Assembly: GCA_913051655.1 (NCBI GenBank)
Contig: CAJXHI010000003.1
Span: 53,051-117,050, forward strand
DNA: 64,000 nucleotides
DNA from: an uncultured Alphaproteobacteria bacterium
Lineage (GTDB): Bacteria > Pseudomonadota > Alphaproteobacteria > Rhodobacterales > Rhodobacteraceae
Direction: 5' to 3'
A program made the translations under genes and the position numbers. This document shows positions 1 to 8,812 of this stretch, one piece after another (positions within the stretch are counted from its first letter, which is position 1; each line of letters starts with the position of its first letter). The notes under the pieces were generated by a model. It was not told where the DNA came from, did no database searches, and was given only the letters and a program-made list of their open reading frames with translations.

Positions 1-689
1 TTTGGTATGCGTCTAATCCAAGCGAGGCTCCTTTTACGCCACCCACCTTAGTGGGCGATGTTGGCGGCGGCGCGATGTATTTGGCAGTTGGCATGTTGTC
101 AGGGTTTTTAAGTGTGAAAAATGGTGCAAAAGGATGTGTTGTGGACGCTGCCATTGTTGATGGTGCGGCCCATATGATGTCCCTCTTGATGTCGCTGCGT
201 AGTGCTGGGGGACTTTACAAAGAGCGGGGGCAAAGCACTCTGGATGGACCTCATTGGAGCCGGTGTTACGAAACTAAAGATGGGGGATTCATGTCGGTGC
301 AATGTCTCGAGCCAAAATTCTACGAAACCTTTCTTTCCTGCCTTGGGTTGGAAAAGGATCCAGAGTTTTTGCTTCAATTCGAAAAGACTCTCTGGCCGAT
401 CTTGATTGATAGGCTAAAAGATATTTTTCTCACCAGATCTTTAGTAGAATGGGATGCTCTATTCATCGGAACAGATGCCTGCGTATCACCGGTCCTGTCA
501 CCTGAGGACTCTGGACAGGATCCCCATATCGTCGCAAGAGGTATCTGGTTTGAGGAAGAGGGCCATCTTCAGGCGCGGGCAGCGCCCAGGTTCTCTCAAT
601 GGCAGCCAAATAGCATAGCTAAAATCCACGAAAAAGACGCCGATCGCATGAGTCTTTTGGCAGAATTGAAAATGGAAGAAAACAAATGA
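1..689 (+). CDS. CoA-transferase family III (CaiB/BaiF, alpha-methylacyl-CoA racemase-like), C-terminal part
   Basis: The reading frame is open from base 3, so the gene runs off the left edge and only about 229 C-terminal residues are visible. The frame opens with a Gly-rich stretch (LVGDVGGGAMYLAVG) that matches the LVGDxGGGxM region of alpha-methylacyl-CoA racemase and related family III CoA-transferases. The catalytic Asp region should lie near or upstream of the edge. Such enzymes racemise 2-methylacyl-CoAs or move CoA between carboxylic acids in the cytoplasm. The stop overlaps the start of the nitroreductase gene (ATGA), so the two are probably co-translated. I infer acyl-CoA metabolism; racemase versus transferase cannot be decided from this fragment. 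Confidence 0.85.
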   Translation, partial: WYASNPSEAPFTPPTLVGDVGGGAMYLAVGMLSGFLSVKNGAKGCVVDAAIVDGAAHMMSLLMSLRSAGGLYKERGQSTLDGPHWSRCYETKDGGFMSVQCLEPKFYETFLSCLGLEKDPEFLLQFEKTLWPILIDRLKDIFLTRSLVEWDALFIGTDACVSPVLSPEDSGQDPHIVARGIWFEEEGHLQARAAPRFSQWQPNSIAKIHEKDADRMSLLAELKMEENK

Positions 690-1357
690 GCGATACAATT
701 AAAGCATTGAACGCATTGCTTGACGGGCGCTATTCCTGTCGTGGTTTTTTGGAGGATGAGGTTCCACAAGATACCATCGAAGCGATTGTAAGAACGGCGC
801 AGAAAGTCCCCTCCTGGTGTAATTCGCAGCCGTGGCAGCTTTCCGTCTGTGCGCCCGCAAAAACTAAAGAACTGGCAAAAACTTTGACAGAGGCTGCAAA
901 AAGGGGCCTGCATTCGCCAGATATTGCCTTTCCCGAACGGTATCAGGGAATTTACAAAGAACGTCGCTCCATATGCGGGTGGCAACTTTATGACGCTGTC
1001 GGTGTTGTGAAGGGTGATAAAGAGGGTTCATTCAAACAGATGATGGAAAATTATCGTTTCTTCGGGGCGCCGCAAGTGGCGATTGTGAGTACATCAAAAG
1101 AACTTGGGGCTTACGGTGCGCTGGATTGCGGGGCCTTTGTGACGGCCTTTACACTTGCCGCACATGGGCATGGTGTTGCCACAATTCCGCAAGCGGCGAT
1201 TGCGGGTATGTGTTCTTTGGTTCGTAAGGAATTAGGCATCAGTGAGGATCGGGATATTCTCTGCGCCATCTCATTTGGCTATGAAGATACAGACCACCCT
1301 GCCAACCAATTCAGAACTGCCCGCGCTGAGGTGGAGGACGTGATCGCTTGGAATTGA
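686..1357 (+). CDS. Nitroreductase-family FMN-dependent oxidoreductase
   Basis: A 223-residue protein of the nitroreductase fold. Near the N terminus it has the family's RYSCRGF segment (an FMN-phosphate contact, usually RxSxRxF) followed by PSWCNSQPWQ, the usual PSxxNxQPW flavin-binding motif. A C-terminal Gly-rich segment (AISFGYEDTDHPAN) fits the end of the FMN site. Family members use NAD(P)H to reduce nitroaromatics, quinones or enoates, so the substrate cannot be named. The gene starts inside the stop of the preceding CoA-transferase, suggesting an operon and perhaps a role in acyl or aromatic acid metabolism. A short AT-rich gap follows, then the oppositely oriented broken hydrolase. 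Confidence 0.85.
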   Translation: MSDTIKALNALLDGRYSCRGFLEDEVPQDTIEAIVRTAQKVPSWCNSQPWQLSVCAPAKTKELAKTLTEAAKRGLHSPDIAFPERYQGIYKERRSICGWQLYDAVGVVKGDKEGSFKQMMENYRFFGAPQVAIVSTSKELGAYGALDCGAFVTAFTLAAHGHGVATIPQAAIAGMCSLVRKELGISEDRDILCAISFGYEDTDHPANQFRTARAEVEDVIAWN

Positions 1358-1456
1358 ACCAAAGCGAAAAAGAACACTTTTGCAACGGTGTGCACAGATA
1401 CTATGCCACGCCATTTCAAACTATAACTGCTAGATTGGATTGCTTGTAAAGGCGAG

Positions 1457-2173
1457 TTATGGTTTCCAATCTGGTCCGCGGAGAAAATCAATGGGTACCA
1501 TGATCTCAGGTTCGATCACACTCACTTTTGGCACAGCTTTGATCAAAATCTCAGCGGATTGTTCCAAAAGAGGAAATGTTTTGTAGTGACAGGGAATGAT
1601 GGTCTTGAAATCAAAGAATCTCGCTGCGGCATAACCAGCGCGTTTCATATCCATGGTGAAATGCCCGCCAGCGGCAAGAATGCCGATGTCGGGAGAATGA
1701 AGATCGTTAAAAACGCCCATGTCTGCCATGACGTCAGTGTCGCCCGAGACATAGATCGTATGACCTTCTCCTGAAATCATGAAACCACATTCTGTGCCAA
1801 CCCATTTTGGGCCCTCTGATGTGCTCATACTGGAACTATGCACAGCATGTACCATAGTCACTGCGACATTGCCCAAGTAGACAGTGCCGCCCTTGTTAAA
1901 CCCTACGGTTTCTACGGCTGCTGTATCCGCCCAATGACGCATAAGATCATATTGTCCAACTATGGGGATCCGGTTTTCTTTCGCCAGTCACAGAGTATCA
2001 ACGATGTGATCAAAATGACCGTGGCTCAACAAAATATAGTTTGCGCCATCGACTGCTTTGGCATGATCGGTCTCTGGTAAAACTGGGTTGCCTGTGAGCC
2101 AAGGATCAATCAGTAAAACCTCACCAGCAATGTCAATTCTGAAAGAGGCATGACCAAGCCAAGTGATTTGCAT
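1457..2173 (-). pseudogene. UPF0173-type metallo-beta-lactamase-fold hydrolase interrupted by one in-frame TGA
   Basis: Read on the minus strand, one continuous frame encodes a 238-residue UPF0173-type metal-dependent hydrolase (WLGHASF start, HGHFDH metal motif, SGDTD and CHYKTFP metal-site segments, intact C terminus). It is cut by a single TGA at 1988-1990, directly after HGHFDHIVDTL. Family members usually carry a small residue there, and TCA (Ser) to TGA is a one-base change. Everything downstream stays in the same frame with a normal length. I choose the ATG at 2173, since the in-frame TTG six bases upstream lacks family support. This is most simply a recent nonsense mutation or a sequencing error; TGA is a normal stop for many genes in this window. 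Confidence 0.8.
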
Positions 2174-2314
2174 AATCAAACTCCATATATGTTGCGCAAA
2201 CGCCTGATAATTTTGGCAACATTAGGGGGATATGCAAGCATTTTAAGAGCTCTTTGCTTGCAGCGCTCTTAAGCGTTGGGTAAAGCATCTTCAAAGAAGG
2301 CAATGGAGAGCAAT

Positions 2315-2602
2315 ATGTCGATTGATATGGCGACAGCAGCACGGGTTGCAAAACTGGCCCGCATTGAAGTAGATGAAGAGGCTTTGCCTGGTCTGGCAGA
2401 AGAATTTAATATAATCTTTGGATTTATCGAACAGCTTAATGAAGTAGATGTTGCCGGTGTTGAGCCAATGACGTCTGTCACACCCCAGCGGCTCAAGCGA
2501 CGCAAAGACGACGTCACCGATGGAGATCAACAAGGAAAAGTGCTCTCTAATGCGCCGGATGCGCGTGAAGGTTTTTATGCTGTGCCAAAGGTGGTAGAAT
2601 AA
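2315..2602 (+). CDS. gatC: Aspartyl/glutamyl-tRNA(Asn/Gln) amidotransferase subunit C
   Basis: A 95-residue GatC, the small stabilising subunit of the GatCAB complex that amidates Glu-tRNA(Gln) and/or Asp-tRNA(Asn). The family pattern is clear: [14 protein letters not shown] at the N terminus, a central helix, and VEPMTSVTP followed by a basic, acidic stretch ([12 protein letters not shown]). I place the start at the ATG at 2315 because GGAGAG lies four to nine bases upstream and family members start here. An in-frame ATG upstream at 2276 would add residues without homology. The stop codon shares its last base with the gatA start (TAATG), so translation is coupled. gatB is not adjacent. Confidence 0.95.
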   Translation: MSIDMATAARVAKLARIEVDEEALPGLAEEFNIIFGFIEQLNEVDVAGVEPMTSVTPQRLKRRKDDVTDGDQQGKVLSNAPDAREGFYAVPKVVE

Positions 2603-4083
2603 TGGCCGGGTTGAACTCACTGACGCTCTTTAAGGCGCGCGATCTGCTACGCAAAAAAGAGCTGACATCACTGGAGTTAACTGAAACTTGTCTGAGCGCG
2701 ATTGAAGAGGGGACAAAGCTTAACGCTTTTGTCCATAAGGCTGTGGATATCGCATTAGATCGCGCTCGGGCCGCAGACGCAAGACTTGCAACCGGCGATG
2801 CACCAGAGATGTGCGGATTACCCATTGGCATCAAAGATCTCTTTTGTACAACTGGCGCGCCGTCACAGGCGGCAAGCAAAATTCTTGAAGGTTTTATTCC
2901 TGAATATGAAAGTACTGTGAGCCAGAAACTTGCCGATGCGGGGGCCGTTATGCTTGGCAAACTCAACATGGATGAGTTTGCGATGGGCTCTTCAAATGAA
3001 ACATCTGTTTATGGCAATGCCATCAATCCATGGCGTGATAAGGATCAAGAACTGACACCCGGTGGATCCTCTGGCGGTTCCGCAGCGGCTGTTGCGGGTG
3101 ACCTTTGTCTTGCCGCAACAGGAACAGATACTGGCGGATCTATCCGTCAACCTGCGGCATTTACAGGGATCGTGGGGATCAAGCCGACTTATGGTCGTTG
3201 TTCGCGCTGGGGAATTGTGGCTTTTGCGAGTTCTCTTGATCAAGCTGGCCCGATGACAAAGTCTGTTCGTGACGCTGCCATCATGCTCGAAGCAATGTGC
3301 GGTCATGACGCCAAAGATAGTACAAGTGCTGACCTGCCTGTCCCAAACTTTGAGGCGGCTCTGACGGGCGATATTCGCAATAAAAAAATCGCTATCCCCA
3401 AAGAGTATCGGATGGATGGGATGCCTGCTGAGATTGAAAAACTCTGGAGCGATGGCGCAGATATGCTACGCGATGCAGGCGCTAAGATCATTGATGTCTC
3501 TCTACCGCACACGAAATATGCACTGCCATCGTACTACGTGATTGCGCCGGCGGAGGCCTCTTCCAACCTTGCGCGTTACGACGGTGTCCGCTACGGACGG
3601 CGCGCCCAGATCGATACGAGCGAAGGTATCACGCAGATGTACGAAAAAACCCGTGCGGAAGGCTTTGGCTCTGAAGTCCAGCGCCGCATAATGATCGGCA
3701 CTTATGTGCTGTCAGCAGGATTTTATGATGCTTATTATAATCGTGCGCGCCGTGTTAGGGCCCTCATAAAAAAAGACTTTGATGATGTATTTCAGGCTGG
3801 TGCGGATGCAATCCTAACCCCTGCGACACCGTCCGCGGCGTTTCCAATTGGTGCTATGCAAAATATGGATCCTGTTCAGATGTATCTGAATGATGTTTTT
3901 ACGGTAACCGTCAATCTGGCTGGTTTGCCTGGGATATCAGTGCCGGCAGGACTCGATCAAAAAGGGTTACCACTTGGATTGCAGCTGATTGGCCGTCCGT
4001 GGGAAGAGGCTGATTTGCTGAATACCGCCTACGCATTGGAACGTGCCGCCGGCTTTGTGGCGAAAGCGCGAAAATGGTGGTAG
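2602..4083 (+). CDS. gatA: Aspartyl/glutamyl-tRNA(Asn/Gln) amidotransferase subunit A
   Basis: A 493-residue amidase-signature protein of normal GatA length. It liberates ammonia from glutamine or asparagine for tRNA-dependent amidation. Visible catalytic elements are the Lys of GIKDLF, the Gly/Ser-rich signature [12 protein letters not shown], and [11 protein letters not shown] with the nucleophilic Ser, in the Ser-cisSer-Lys order of the family. The C-terminal PGISVPAG and GLQLIGRP segments are also typical of GatA. It follows gatC with a one-base overlap. After it come a lipoprotein gene and an amidase gene that look functionally unrelated. Confidence 0.96.
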   Translation: MAGLNSLTLFKARDLLRKKELTSLELTETCLSAIEEGTKLNAFVHKAVDIALDRARAADARLATGDAPEMCGLPIGIKDLFCTTGAPSQAASKILEGFIPEYESTVSQKLADAGAVMLGKLNMDEFAMGSSNETSVYGNAINPWRDKDQELTPGGSSGGSAAAVAGDLCLAATGTDTGGSIRQPAAFTGIVGIKPTYGRCSRWGIVAFASSLDQAGPMTKSVRDAAIMLEAMCGHDAKDSTSADLPVPNFEAALTGDIRNKKIAIPKEYRMDGMPAEIEKLWSDGADMLRDAGAKIIDVSLPHTKYALPSYYVIAPAEASSNLARYDGVRYGRRAQIDTSEGITQMYEKTRAEGFGSEVQRRIMIGTYVLSAGFYDAYYNRARRVRALIKKDFDDVFQAGADAILTPATPSAAFPIGAMQNMDPVQMYLNDVFTVTVNLAGLPGISVPAGLDQKGLPLGLQLIGRPWEEADLLNTAYALERAAGFVAKARKWW

Positions 4084-4120
4084 CCTCGACCTAGGCCCAG
4101 TGAATGTGAAAGAAGGTTCA

Positions 4121-4711
4121 ATGAAGCGTACAGCAATCTTTATAGGCATTCTCGGGCTGACCGCTTGTCAACTAACGAGCACTGACAGCAGCTATAGGCC
4201 GAATCAGGCTCCTACTGAAGCGACGGGTTTGCCAGCACAAAACGCTGTTCAGGAAGAGACGCTAGAGACAGCCTCAGCGCCGCAATTTTATGATGAAAAC
4301 GGAAATTTAATCAGGGAAATATTGTCTGATGAAAATGATTTTGAAGCTGTTTCAAGCCGCCAAACCATTGAAAGTGATGCAGTGCGTATTGCACACAATC
4401 GATCGCGCTACGTCAGTATTGAACCCACAGAGTTGCCTGTGCGGCCGGGAACGAATATCCCCAACATTGTGTCTTATGCTTTGCAAACCAACAATCCTCT
4501 TAAAACACAGCTTTACCAGCGTGGTCCATTTGCATCGGAAAAGCGCGCTTTGGTGAACTGCAACGCTTATCCCTCTCCCGGAAAAGCGCAAGAAGTCTTT
4601 CTGTCGAAGGGAGGGCCAAAGCGGGATCGCTATGGACTTGATCCAGATGGAGATGGATTTGCCTGTACTTGGGATCCTACACCGTTTCGACTGGCGCGAT
4701 CTGAGGGATGA
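4121..4711 (+). CDS. Putative lipoprotein with C-terminal excalibur-like calcium-binding motif
   Basis: A 196-residue protein starting MKRTAIFIG with a lipobox (LTAC), so Cys16 is probably lipidated and the protein anchored to a membrane facing the periplasm. The middle is low in complexity and acidic. The C terminus carries a conserved Cys (NCNAYPSPGKA) and DPDGDGFACTWDP, the DxDGDGxxC pattern of excalibur domains, which are thought to bind calcium. I use the ATG at 4121: it immediately precedes the signal peptide and follows AGAAGG. The gene overlaps the following amidase gene by ATGA, which fits an envelope function. The molecular role is unknown. Confidence 0.8.
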   Translation: MKRTAIFIGILGLTACQLTSTDSSYRPNQAPTEATGLPAQNAVQEETLETASAPQFYDENGNLIREILSDENDFEAVSSRQTIESDAVRIAHNRSRYVSIEPTELPVRPGTNIPNIVSYALQTNNPLKTQLYQRGPFASEKRALVNCNAYPSPGKAQEVFLSKGGPKRDRYGLDPDGDGFACTWDPTPFRLARSEG

Positions 4712-5412
4712 TTGGCTTTGCGCAAGCAAAGCATTTTCCGTCCCAAAATTATGGGGTAAGGCGCGGCGTGACTGCGCCTGATCTGATTATTTTGCATTAC
4801 ACTGCGATGCCCGATGCGTGCGCCGCACTTGAGAGGTTGTGTTCCCAAGAACATGAAGTCTCAGCACATTATCTGATTGCTTGCGATGGCAACGTATTTC
4901 AATTGGTAAGTGAGGATCAGCGCGCGTGGCATGCAGGGAAATCCTTCTGGAGAGGGGAGGTGGATATAAACAGCCGTTCCATTGGGATTGAACTGGATAA
5001 TGTAGGTGCTAACCCATTTCCCATCTCACAGATGCAAAGCCTTATCCGGCTCTGCCGTGATATTCAGCAGCGATGGTCCATAGCGCCCCAAGCGGTGTTG
5101 GGACATTCCGACATCGCCATTGGGCGAAAAACGGATCCTGGCTGTAGATTTGATTGGGCGGGTCTTGCGCGTTTTAACATAGGTGTGTGGCCTGCAAATG
5201 CCCCTTTACTTTCTCCGATATCGGAGGAGGCATATTTGAAGTCGGCCTCTCGAATTGGATATGATGTATCCTTGGGTCTTTCTCCAGTTCTTGATGCTGT
5301 GCGCCTGCACTTTTCGCCCTCAATTAATGGCCCTCTCACGGCGGCGGATTGCGCCCTTATGATCAGTTTGGAACAGGCGTTTTTCATTGACCCACCTGTA
5401 AAAACAGCTTAA
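4708..5412 (+). CDS. N-acetylmuramoyl-L-alanine amidase (Amidase_2, AmiD/AmpD type)
   Basis: A 234-residue amidase of the zinc-dependent Amidase_2 family, which cleaves the bond between N-acetylmuramic acid and L-Ala in peptidoglycan or anhydro-muropeptides. Metal and catalytic positions are visible: the His of IILHYTAM near the N terminus, SAHYLI, and GHSDIAIGRKTDPG with a further His and the Asp. No signal peptide is evident, so AmpD-like cytoplasmic recycling is possible, although coupling to the lipoprotein gene suggests an envelope link. The C-terminal 60 residues resemble a short peptidoglycan-binding helical bundle, but I cannot confirm that. RNase P RNA begins about 10 bases after the stop. 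Confidence 0.9.
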   Translation: MIGFAQAKHFPSQNYGVRRGVTAPDLIILHYTAMPDACAALERLCSQEHEVSAHYLIACDGNVFQLVSEDQRAWHAGKSFWRGEVDINSRSIGIELDNVGANPFPISQMQSLIRLCRDIQQRWSIAPQAVLGHSDIAIGRKTDPGCRFDWAGLARFNIGVWPANAPLLSPISEEAYLKSASRIGYDVSLGLSPVLDAVRLHFSPSINGPLTAADCALMISLEQAFFIDPPVKTA

Positions 5413-5421
5413 TGCGTTGAT

Positions 5422-5812
5422 GTGCGGGGGGCTGGATGGCTGCGGACCAATGCGGTTCGAGGAAAGTCCGGACTCCACAAAGCAACGGTGCCGGGTAACT
5501 CCCGGGCGGGGAAACCCGACGGAAAGCGCCACAGAAAGCAAACCGCCTGTGACATCATAGGTAAGGGTGAAAGGGTGGGGTAAGAGCCCACCGGGGGGTT
5601 GGCAACAGCTCTCGCATGGCAAGCCCCACCGGGAGCAATGCCGAATAGGAACCCTGCCGCGGTTTATCGCATTACCGATATTATCGCAGGGCAGCTTTGG
5701 CCTTTTGGGTTCGGGTTGGCAGCTAGAGGCGCGAAAGCAATTTCGCGTTTAGATGAATGGTCATCCAAGGGATATTCCCTGGACAGAATCCGGCTTACAG
5801 GCCACCCGCATG
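5422..5812 (+). ncRNA. rnpB: RNase P RNA, bacterial class A
   Basis: The catalytic RNA of RNase P, which matures the 5' ends of tRNAs. The universally conserved 5' core GAGGAAAGTCCGGACTCC (about 5459-5476) and the 3' core ACAGAATCCGGCTTA (about 5783-5797) are both present about 320 bases apart. The ends (TGCGGG near 5423 and CCCGCA at 5805-5810) can pair as helix P1. The conserved GGTAAGGGTGAAAGGGTGGGGTAAGAG portion of the specificity domain is also visible. Boundaries are approximate by a few bases. Several open frames across this stretch are accidental. It sits between an amidase gene and rpmG. Confidence 0.96.
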
Positions 5813-5853
5813 CTTACGGTTCAAAAATTTTCTCATAAAGATGGGGCTGACGG

Positions 5854-5881
5854 TTGACAGCGCGGTGATCTCCATTAAAAA
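5854..5881 (+). promoter_or_regulatory. Probable sigma-70 promoter of rpmG
   Basis: TTGACA at 5854-5859 is a perfect -35 hexamer. An A-rich -10-like element (TTAAAA, 5875-5880) follows after about 15-16 bases. It lies just downstream of RNase P RNA and about 55 bases before the rpmG start. The -10 match is weak, so this is a suggestion. Confidence 0.4.
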
Positions 5882-5932
5882 GACAAACTTCAGAGTTTCT
5901 ATGGTCGATAAGGCCGGACGCAGGAGTTTTCC

Positions 5933-6100
5933 ATGGCGAAGCCAACCACAATTAAAATCCGCCTGAATTCCAGTGCGGGAACCGGACATTTCTATGTGAC
6001 GAAGAAAAATGCGCGAACGATGACAGAGAAAATGGTAGTTCGAAAGTATGACCCCGTTGCCCGCAAACACGTCGAATACAAAGAAGGAAAAATCAAGTAA
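5933..6100 (+). CDS. rpmG: 50S ribosomal protein L33
   Basis: A 55-residue L33 of the large ribosomal subunit. It starts [18 protein letters not shown], then FYVTKKNAR and [15 protein letters not shown], the standard alphaproteobacterial form without zinc-binding CxxC pairs. AGGAG lies at 5922-5926, a suitable distance before the ATG. It is a single gene with its own likely promoter upstream and a strong terminator hairpin about 90 bases downstream. Confidence 0.96.
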   Translation: MAKPTTIKIRLNSSAGTGHFYVTKKNARTMTEKMVVRKYDPVARKHVEYKEGKIK

Positions 6101-6187
6101 CTGCTCTCTTCTACTGCTAGAAGTTATTTCACTGCTTTGTCAGCGCACTTTTGAACACGTACTCCTGACGTGAGGAAATGAGGTTTG

Positions 6188-6221
6188 GAAAAAAACCGAG
6201 CTAATTGCCCGGTTTTTTTTT
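6188..6221. terminator. Intrinsic terminator between convergent rpmG and BI-1 gene
   Basis: An A-run and CCG (6188-6199), a short loop, then CGG followed by nine T residues (6212-6221) form a hairpin with a U tract for the plus strand. The mirrored A-run could also end the minus-strand gene. It sits exactly between two convergent genes. Confidence 0.7.
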
Positions 6222-6228
6222 GCCTAAA

Positions 6229-7005
6229 TTATTCTTGGTTTCCCATAAACATCAGCAAGAATTGAAACATGTTCAAAAAGTCGAGGTAAAGGTTTAACGC
6301 TCCATGAATAGCCGATTTGTCCAGCCATTCCTGATCCCCATGATGGGCATGCGCAAGATAAGCGTTTTTTATATTCTGCGTATCATATGCGGTTAGTCCT
6401 GCAAAAATCAGAACACCCAAAATGGAGATTGCAAACATCACTGCAGGTGAACCGAGAAAGATATTTATTATAGACGCAATCAAAATCCCGATCACGCCCA
6501 TGACGAGAAAAGATCCCCAGCCAGAAATATCTTTTTTCGTGGTATAGCCCCACAACGACAGACCAGCGAATGCAACCGAAGTAACTAGAAATGTTTGAAC
6601 GATGGAATAGCTCGTGTAAAAAATAAAAATAGAGCTAAGCGACACGCCAATTAAGGTTGCGAAGGCGAAGAAAAATAATTGGGCACCACCTGCAGAGGCA
6701 CGCTTCATCACCGTACCGAAGGCAAAAATCATCGCCAGCGGAGCAAACATCACCACCCATTTTAACGCCGATGTATAAAGCGCGACACCCAGGCCGGTCA
6801 GCATTGTTCCGTTGCGCATCGCCCCTGTGGCAAGCGCCGGGTCTGATGTAGTCGCAAGCCCTGCTATCGCCCAAGCGGCCAGTGCCGTGATCAACATACC
6901 TACCGACATTGTTCCGTAAACTTTATTCATGTGTGCGCGAAGACCTTCGTCAATTCGCGCCGAACGCGCTCCGACTGCTGAGCGCATTGTGTTATAGTCT
7001 GCCAT
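6229..7005 (-). CDS. Bax inhibitor-1/YccA-family integral membrane protein
   Basis: A 258-residue protein with about seven hydrophobic segments after a soluble, basic N terminus, typical of the BI-1/YccA/YbhL (TMBIM) family of inner-membrane proteins. Family members act as calcium-leak channels or regulate the FtsH protease. The loop GLTAYDTQNIKNAY is the conserved GxxAYDTQxI motif before the last membrane segments, and an acidic/His patch (AHHGDQEW) follows. I favour the second of two tandem ATGs (7005) because the strong AGGAGG lies six bases upstream; the ATG at 7008 is only three bases from it. The gene faces rpmG across a shared terminator. Confidence 0.92.
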   Translation of the reverse strand: MADYNTMRSAVGARSARIDEGLRAHMNKVYGTMSVGMLITALAAWAIAGLATTSDPALATGAMRNGTMLTGLGVALYTSALKWVVMFAPLAMIFAFGTVMKRASAGGAQLFFFAFATLIGVSLSSIFIFYTSYSIVQTFLVTSVAFAGLSLWGYTTKKDISGWGSFLVMGVIGILIASIINIFLGSPAVMFAISILGVLIFAGLTAYDTQNIKNAYLAHAHHGDQEWLDKSAIHGALNLYLDFLNMFQFLLMFMGNQE

Positions 7006-7130
7006 CATAAGCCTCCTATGAAATTAGATTAGGTTAGTATTATAACATTACCCTTTTATATCGTATCTCTTTTATCTCGTTTCAAGAACAGAAAAGATGT
7101 GTTTTGTGCAAAAATGACGCAATAGTTGGG

Positions 7131-8093
7131 TTATTGCATCTCAATTACCAATTTTCCGATCGCTTTTCGGGTTGCGAGCAGTTCGATACCCTCCAAAGTC
7201 TGTGCAAAAGGCAAAACATTGCTAACGTGCGGCCTCAAATCCCCTTTAGCGGCCCAATCCATCAAAGTTATCAGGCTATTGCGTAGCGCGTTTGGATTAA
7301 ATCTTATGTATGCCCCCCAATTGACGCCCAGGAGAGAAATGTTTTTGACCATCATATGATTGGCTTTGATCGCTGGAACATCTCCACTCGCGAACCCGAT
7401 AATCAGTATACGTCCGTCCGGATTGGTTGCTCTGAACAGATCGCTGAATTGATGCCCTCCAACAGGATCATACACCACATCCGCTCCACCCAAAGATTTA
7501 ATTTTCCCACGCAAATCGTCACGATCAGAATCGATAAGGTGGTCTGCGCCAGCTCGCGATGCGATCGCAAGTTTTTCGTCACCGCGCGCCACAGCTACCA
7601 CACGTGCGCCAAGACGCTTGCCTATTTCTACGGCGGTTAATCCAACACCACCTGCTGCACCCAATACAACCAAGGTTTCGCCTTTTTTCAGTTGTGCGCG
7701 ATGATCTAATGCAAGGTGACTTGTTCCATAAGCAATTTGAAAACCGGCGGCTGTGGTCACTTCCAGTCCTTCTGGAATCGCAATGCAACGTTCTGCATCA
7801 AATACGCCAAACTCAGCCAAACCACCTTGGCCACTATAAACAGCTACATGCTGGCCTTTCTGAAAGGTGGTGACGTCAACACCGATGTCGATGATTTCGC
7901 CTGCCAATTCCAGCCCAAGAGTAAACGGAGGCTCAGGTGTATCTTGGTAGGATCCTTTGATCATCAGTAGATCCGCAAAATTTAGTCCACACGCCTTGAT
8001 CCGCAACAAAACCTGATGCGATGCAAGCACAGGGATTTTTACCTCACAGAATTTCGGTGTTTTATCAAAAGCAACGACTTGAAGTGCTTGCAT
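7131..8093 (-). CDS. NADPH:quinone oxidoreductase family (zinc-free medium-chain reductase)
   Basis: A 320-residue medium-chain dehydrogenase/reductase of the quinone oxidoreductase branch. The N-terminal GroES-like domain contains LRIKACGLNFADLL, and the Rossmann domain carries VLGAAGGVGLTAVEIGK, the AxxGGVG nucleotide motif of QOR and zeta-crystallin proteins. No zinc-binding Cys cluster is visible. It likely uses NADPH to reduce quinones or enones in the cytoplasm. I start at the ATG at 8093 (MQALQVVAFD), because the seven residues before it in the open frame are not family-like. The gene stands alone, with AT-rich sequence on both sides. Confidence 0.88.
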   Translation of the reverse strand: MQALQVVAFDKTPKFCEVKIPVLASHQVLLRIKACGLNFADLLMIKGSYQDTPEPPFTLGLELAGEIIDIGVDVTTFQKGQHVAVYSGQGGLAEFGVFDAERCIAIPEGLEVTTAAGFQIAYGTSHLALDHRAQLKKGETLVVLGAAGGVGLTAVEIGKRLGARVVAVARGDEKLAIASRAGADHLIDSDRDDLRGKIKSLGGADVVYDPVGGHQFSDLFRATNPDGRILIIGFASGDVPAIKANHMMVKNISLLGVNWGAYIRFNPNALRNSLITLMDWAAKGDLRPHVSNVLPFAQTLEGIELLATRKAIGKLVIEMQ

Positions 8094-8371
8094 GGAATTC
8101 ACCCCGCTTATCACTGTTTCAATTTTTTATACGTATTCAAACTTAAGTCCCTTTGCCGCTTCTGAGCATATTTGTACACGCCATGTAAAGCTTTTAAGAG
8201 TGGCATTACTTTGGTCTATTTTTTTAGTACATGATTATATAAAGTTGCTAAAGATTCTAACCGTTTTGTTTAAAAATCACATCGAAGGTTGTGAGATACT
8301 TGCTGAAGCCAGAATAACAGAAACCAAGATGATATTTGGAATAGAAAGAAACTTTTTGAAGGAGGGAAGGT

Positions 8372-8741
8372 ATGGGGTACCCTGTTGATGTCCATATACG
8401 TAAAAAAGTACGACACAGTCGTTGGCTCGTTGGCATAAATCAGCAGCAACTTACACAACATTTTGGCATCAAATTTCAGCAAATTTAAAAATATGAAACT
8501 GGTACCAACCACGTAATTGCCTCCCGCCTTTGCCATATTTCTGAGAAACTTGAAGTGCCTCTTAGTTTTTTTTGAGGGATTGAAGCGTGAGCAGGTTAAA
8601 CAAACCGTGACAGAAACCGTACCATCGGACCTGATGGTTAATAAAGAAGCGATAGGCTTGATCCGCTCTTACTACTCCAGCCCTGAAAATCAACGACGCC
8701 GTCTTTTTGAACTTGCAAGGGTTTTGAGTAACATTGCTTGA
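8372..8741 (+). pseudogene. XRE-family (Cro/CI-type HTH) regulator, broken by a stop and a frameshift
   Basis: From the ATG at 8372 the frame reads PVDVHIRKKVRHSRWLVGI, then QQQLTQHFGIKFQQI, a TAA, then KYETGTNHVIASRLCHISE and VPLSFF before a TGA. This is the alphaproteobacterial XRE helix-turn-helix layout. The TAA replaces the Gln expected in IQKYE, a C-to-T change. At the TGA a run of eight T residues (about 8566-8573) marks a length change. The expected C-terminal part (EAIGLIRSYYSSPENQRRRL, then FELARVLSNIA) continues in another frame to the stop at 8741. Two independent lesions make sequencing error unlikely. The intact gene would have been an approximately 120-residue transcription regulator. 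Confidence 0.85.
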
Positions 8742-8812
8742 TTTTTCTCATATTTCTATATAACGGCTAATGAAGCTAGGGGACAAACTTTCGCTAAGCT
8801 TGGGGGACTGCC

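Noticed and set aside
1457..2173. TGA read as an amino acid (stop-codon recoding)
   Set aside because: Many genes in the window end in TGA at the expected family C terminus. Other broken genes show TAG and TAA as well, so nonsense mutation is simpler. No selenocysteine element is visible after the TGA.
5567..5838. Plus-strand open frames inside 5.5-5.9 kb
   Set aside because: They overlap RNase P RNA, whose conserved 5' and 3' cores are present, and have no protein similarity.
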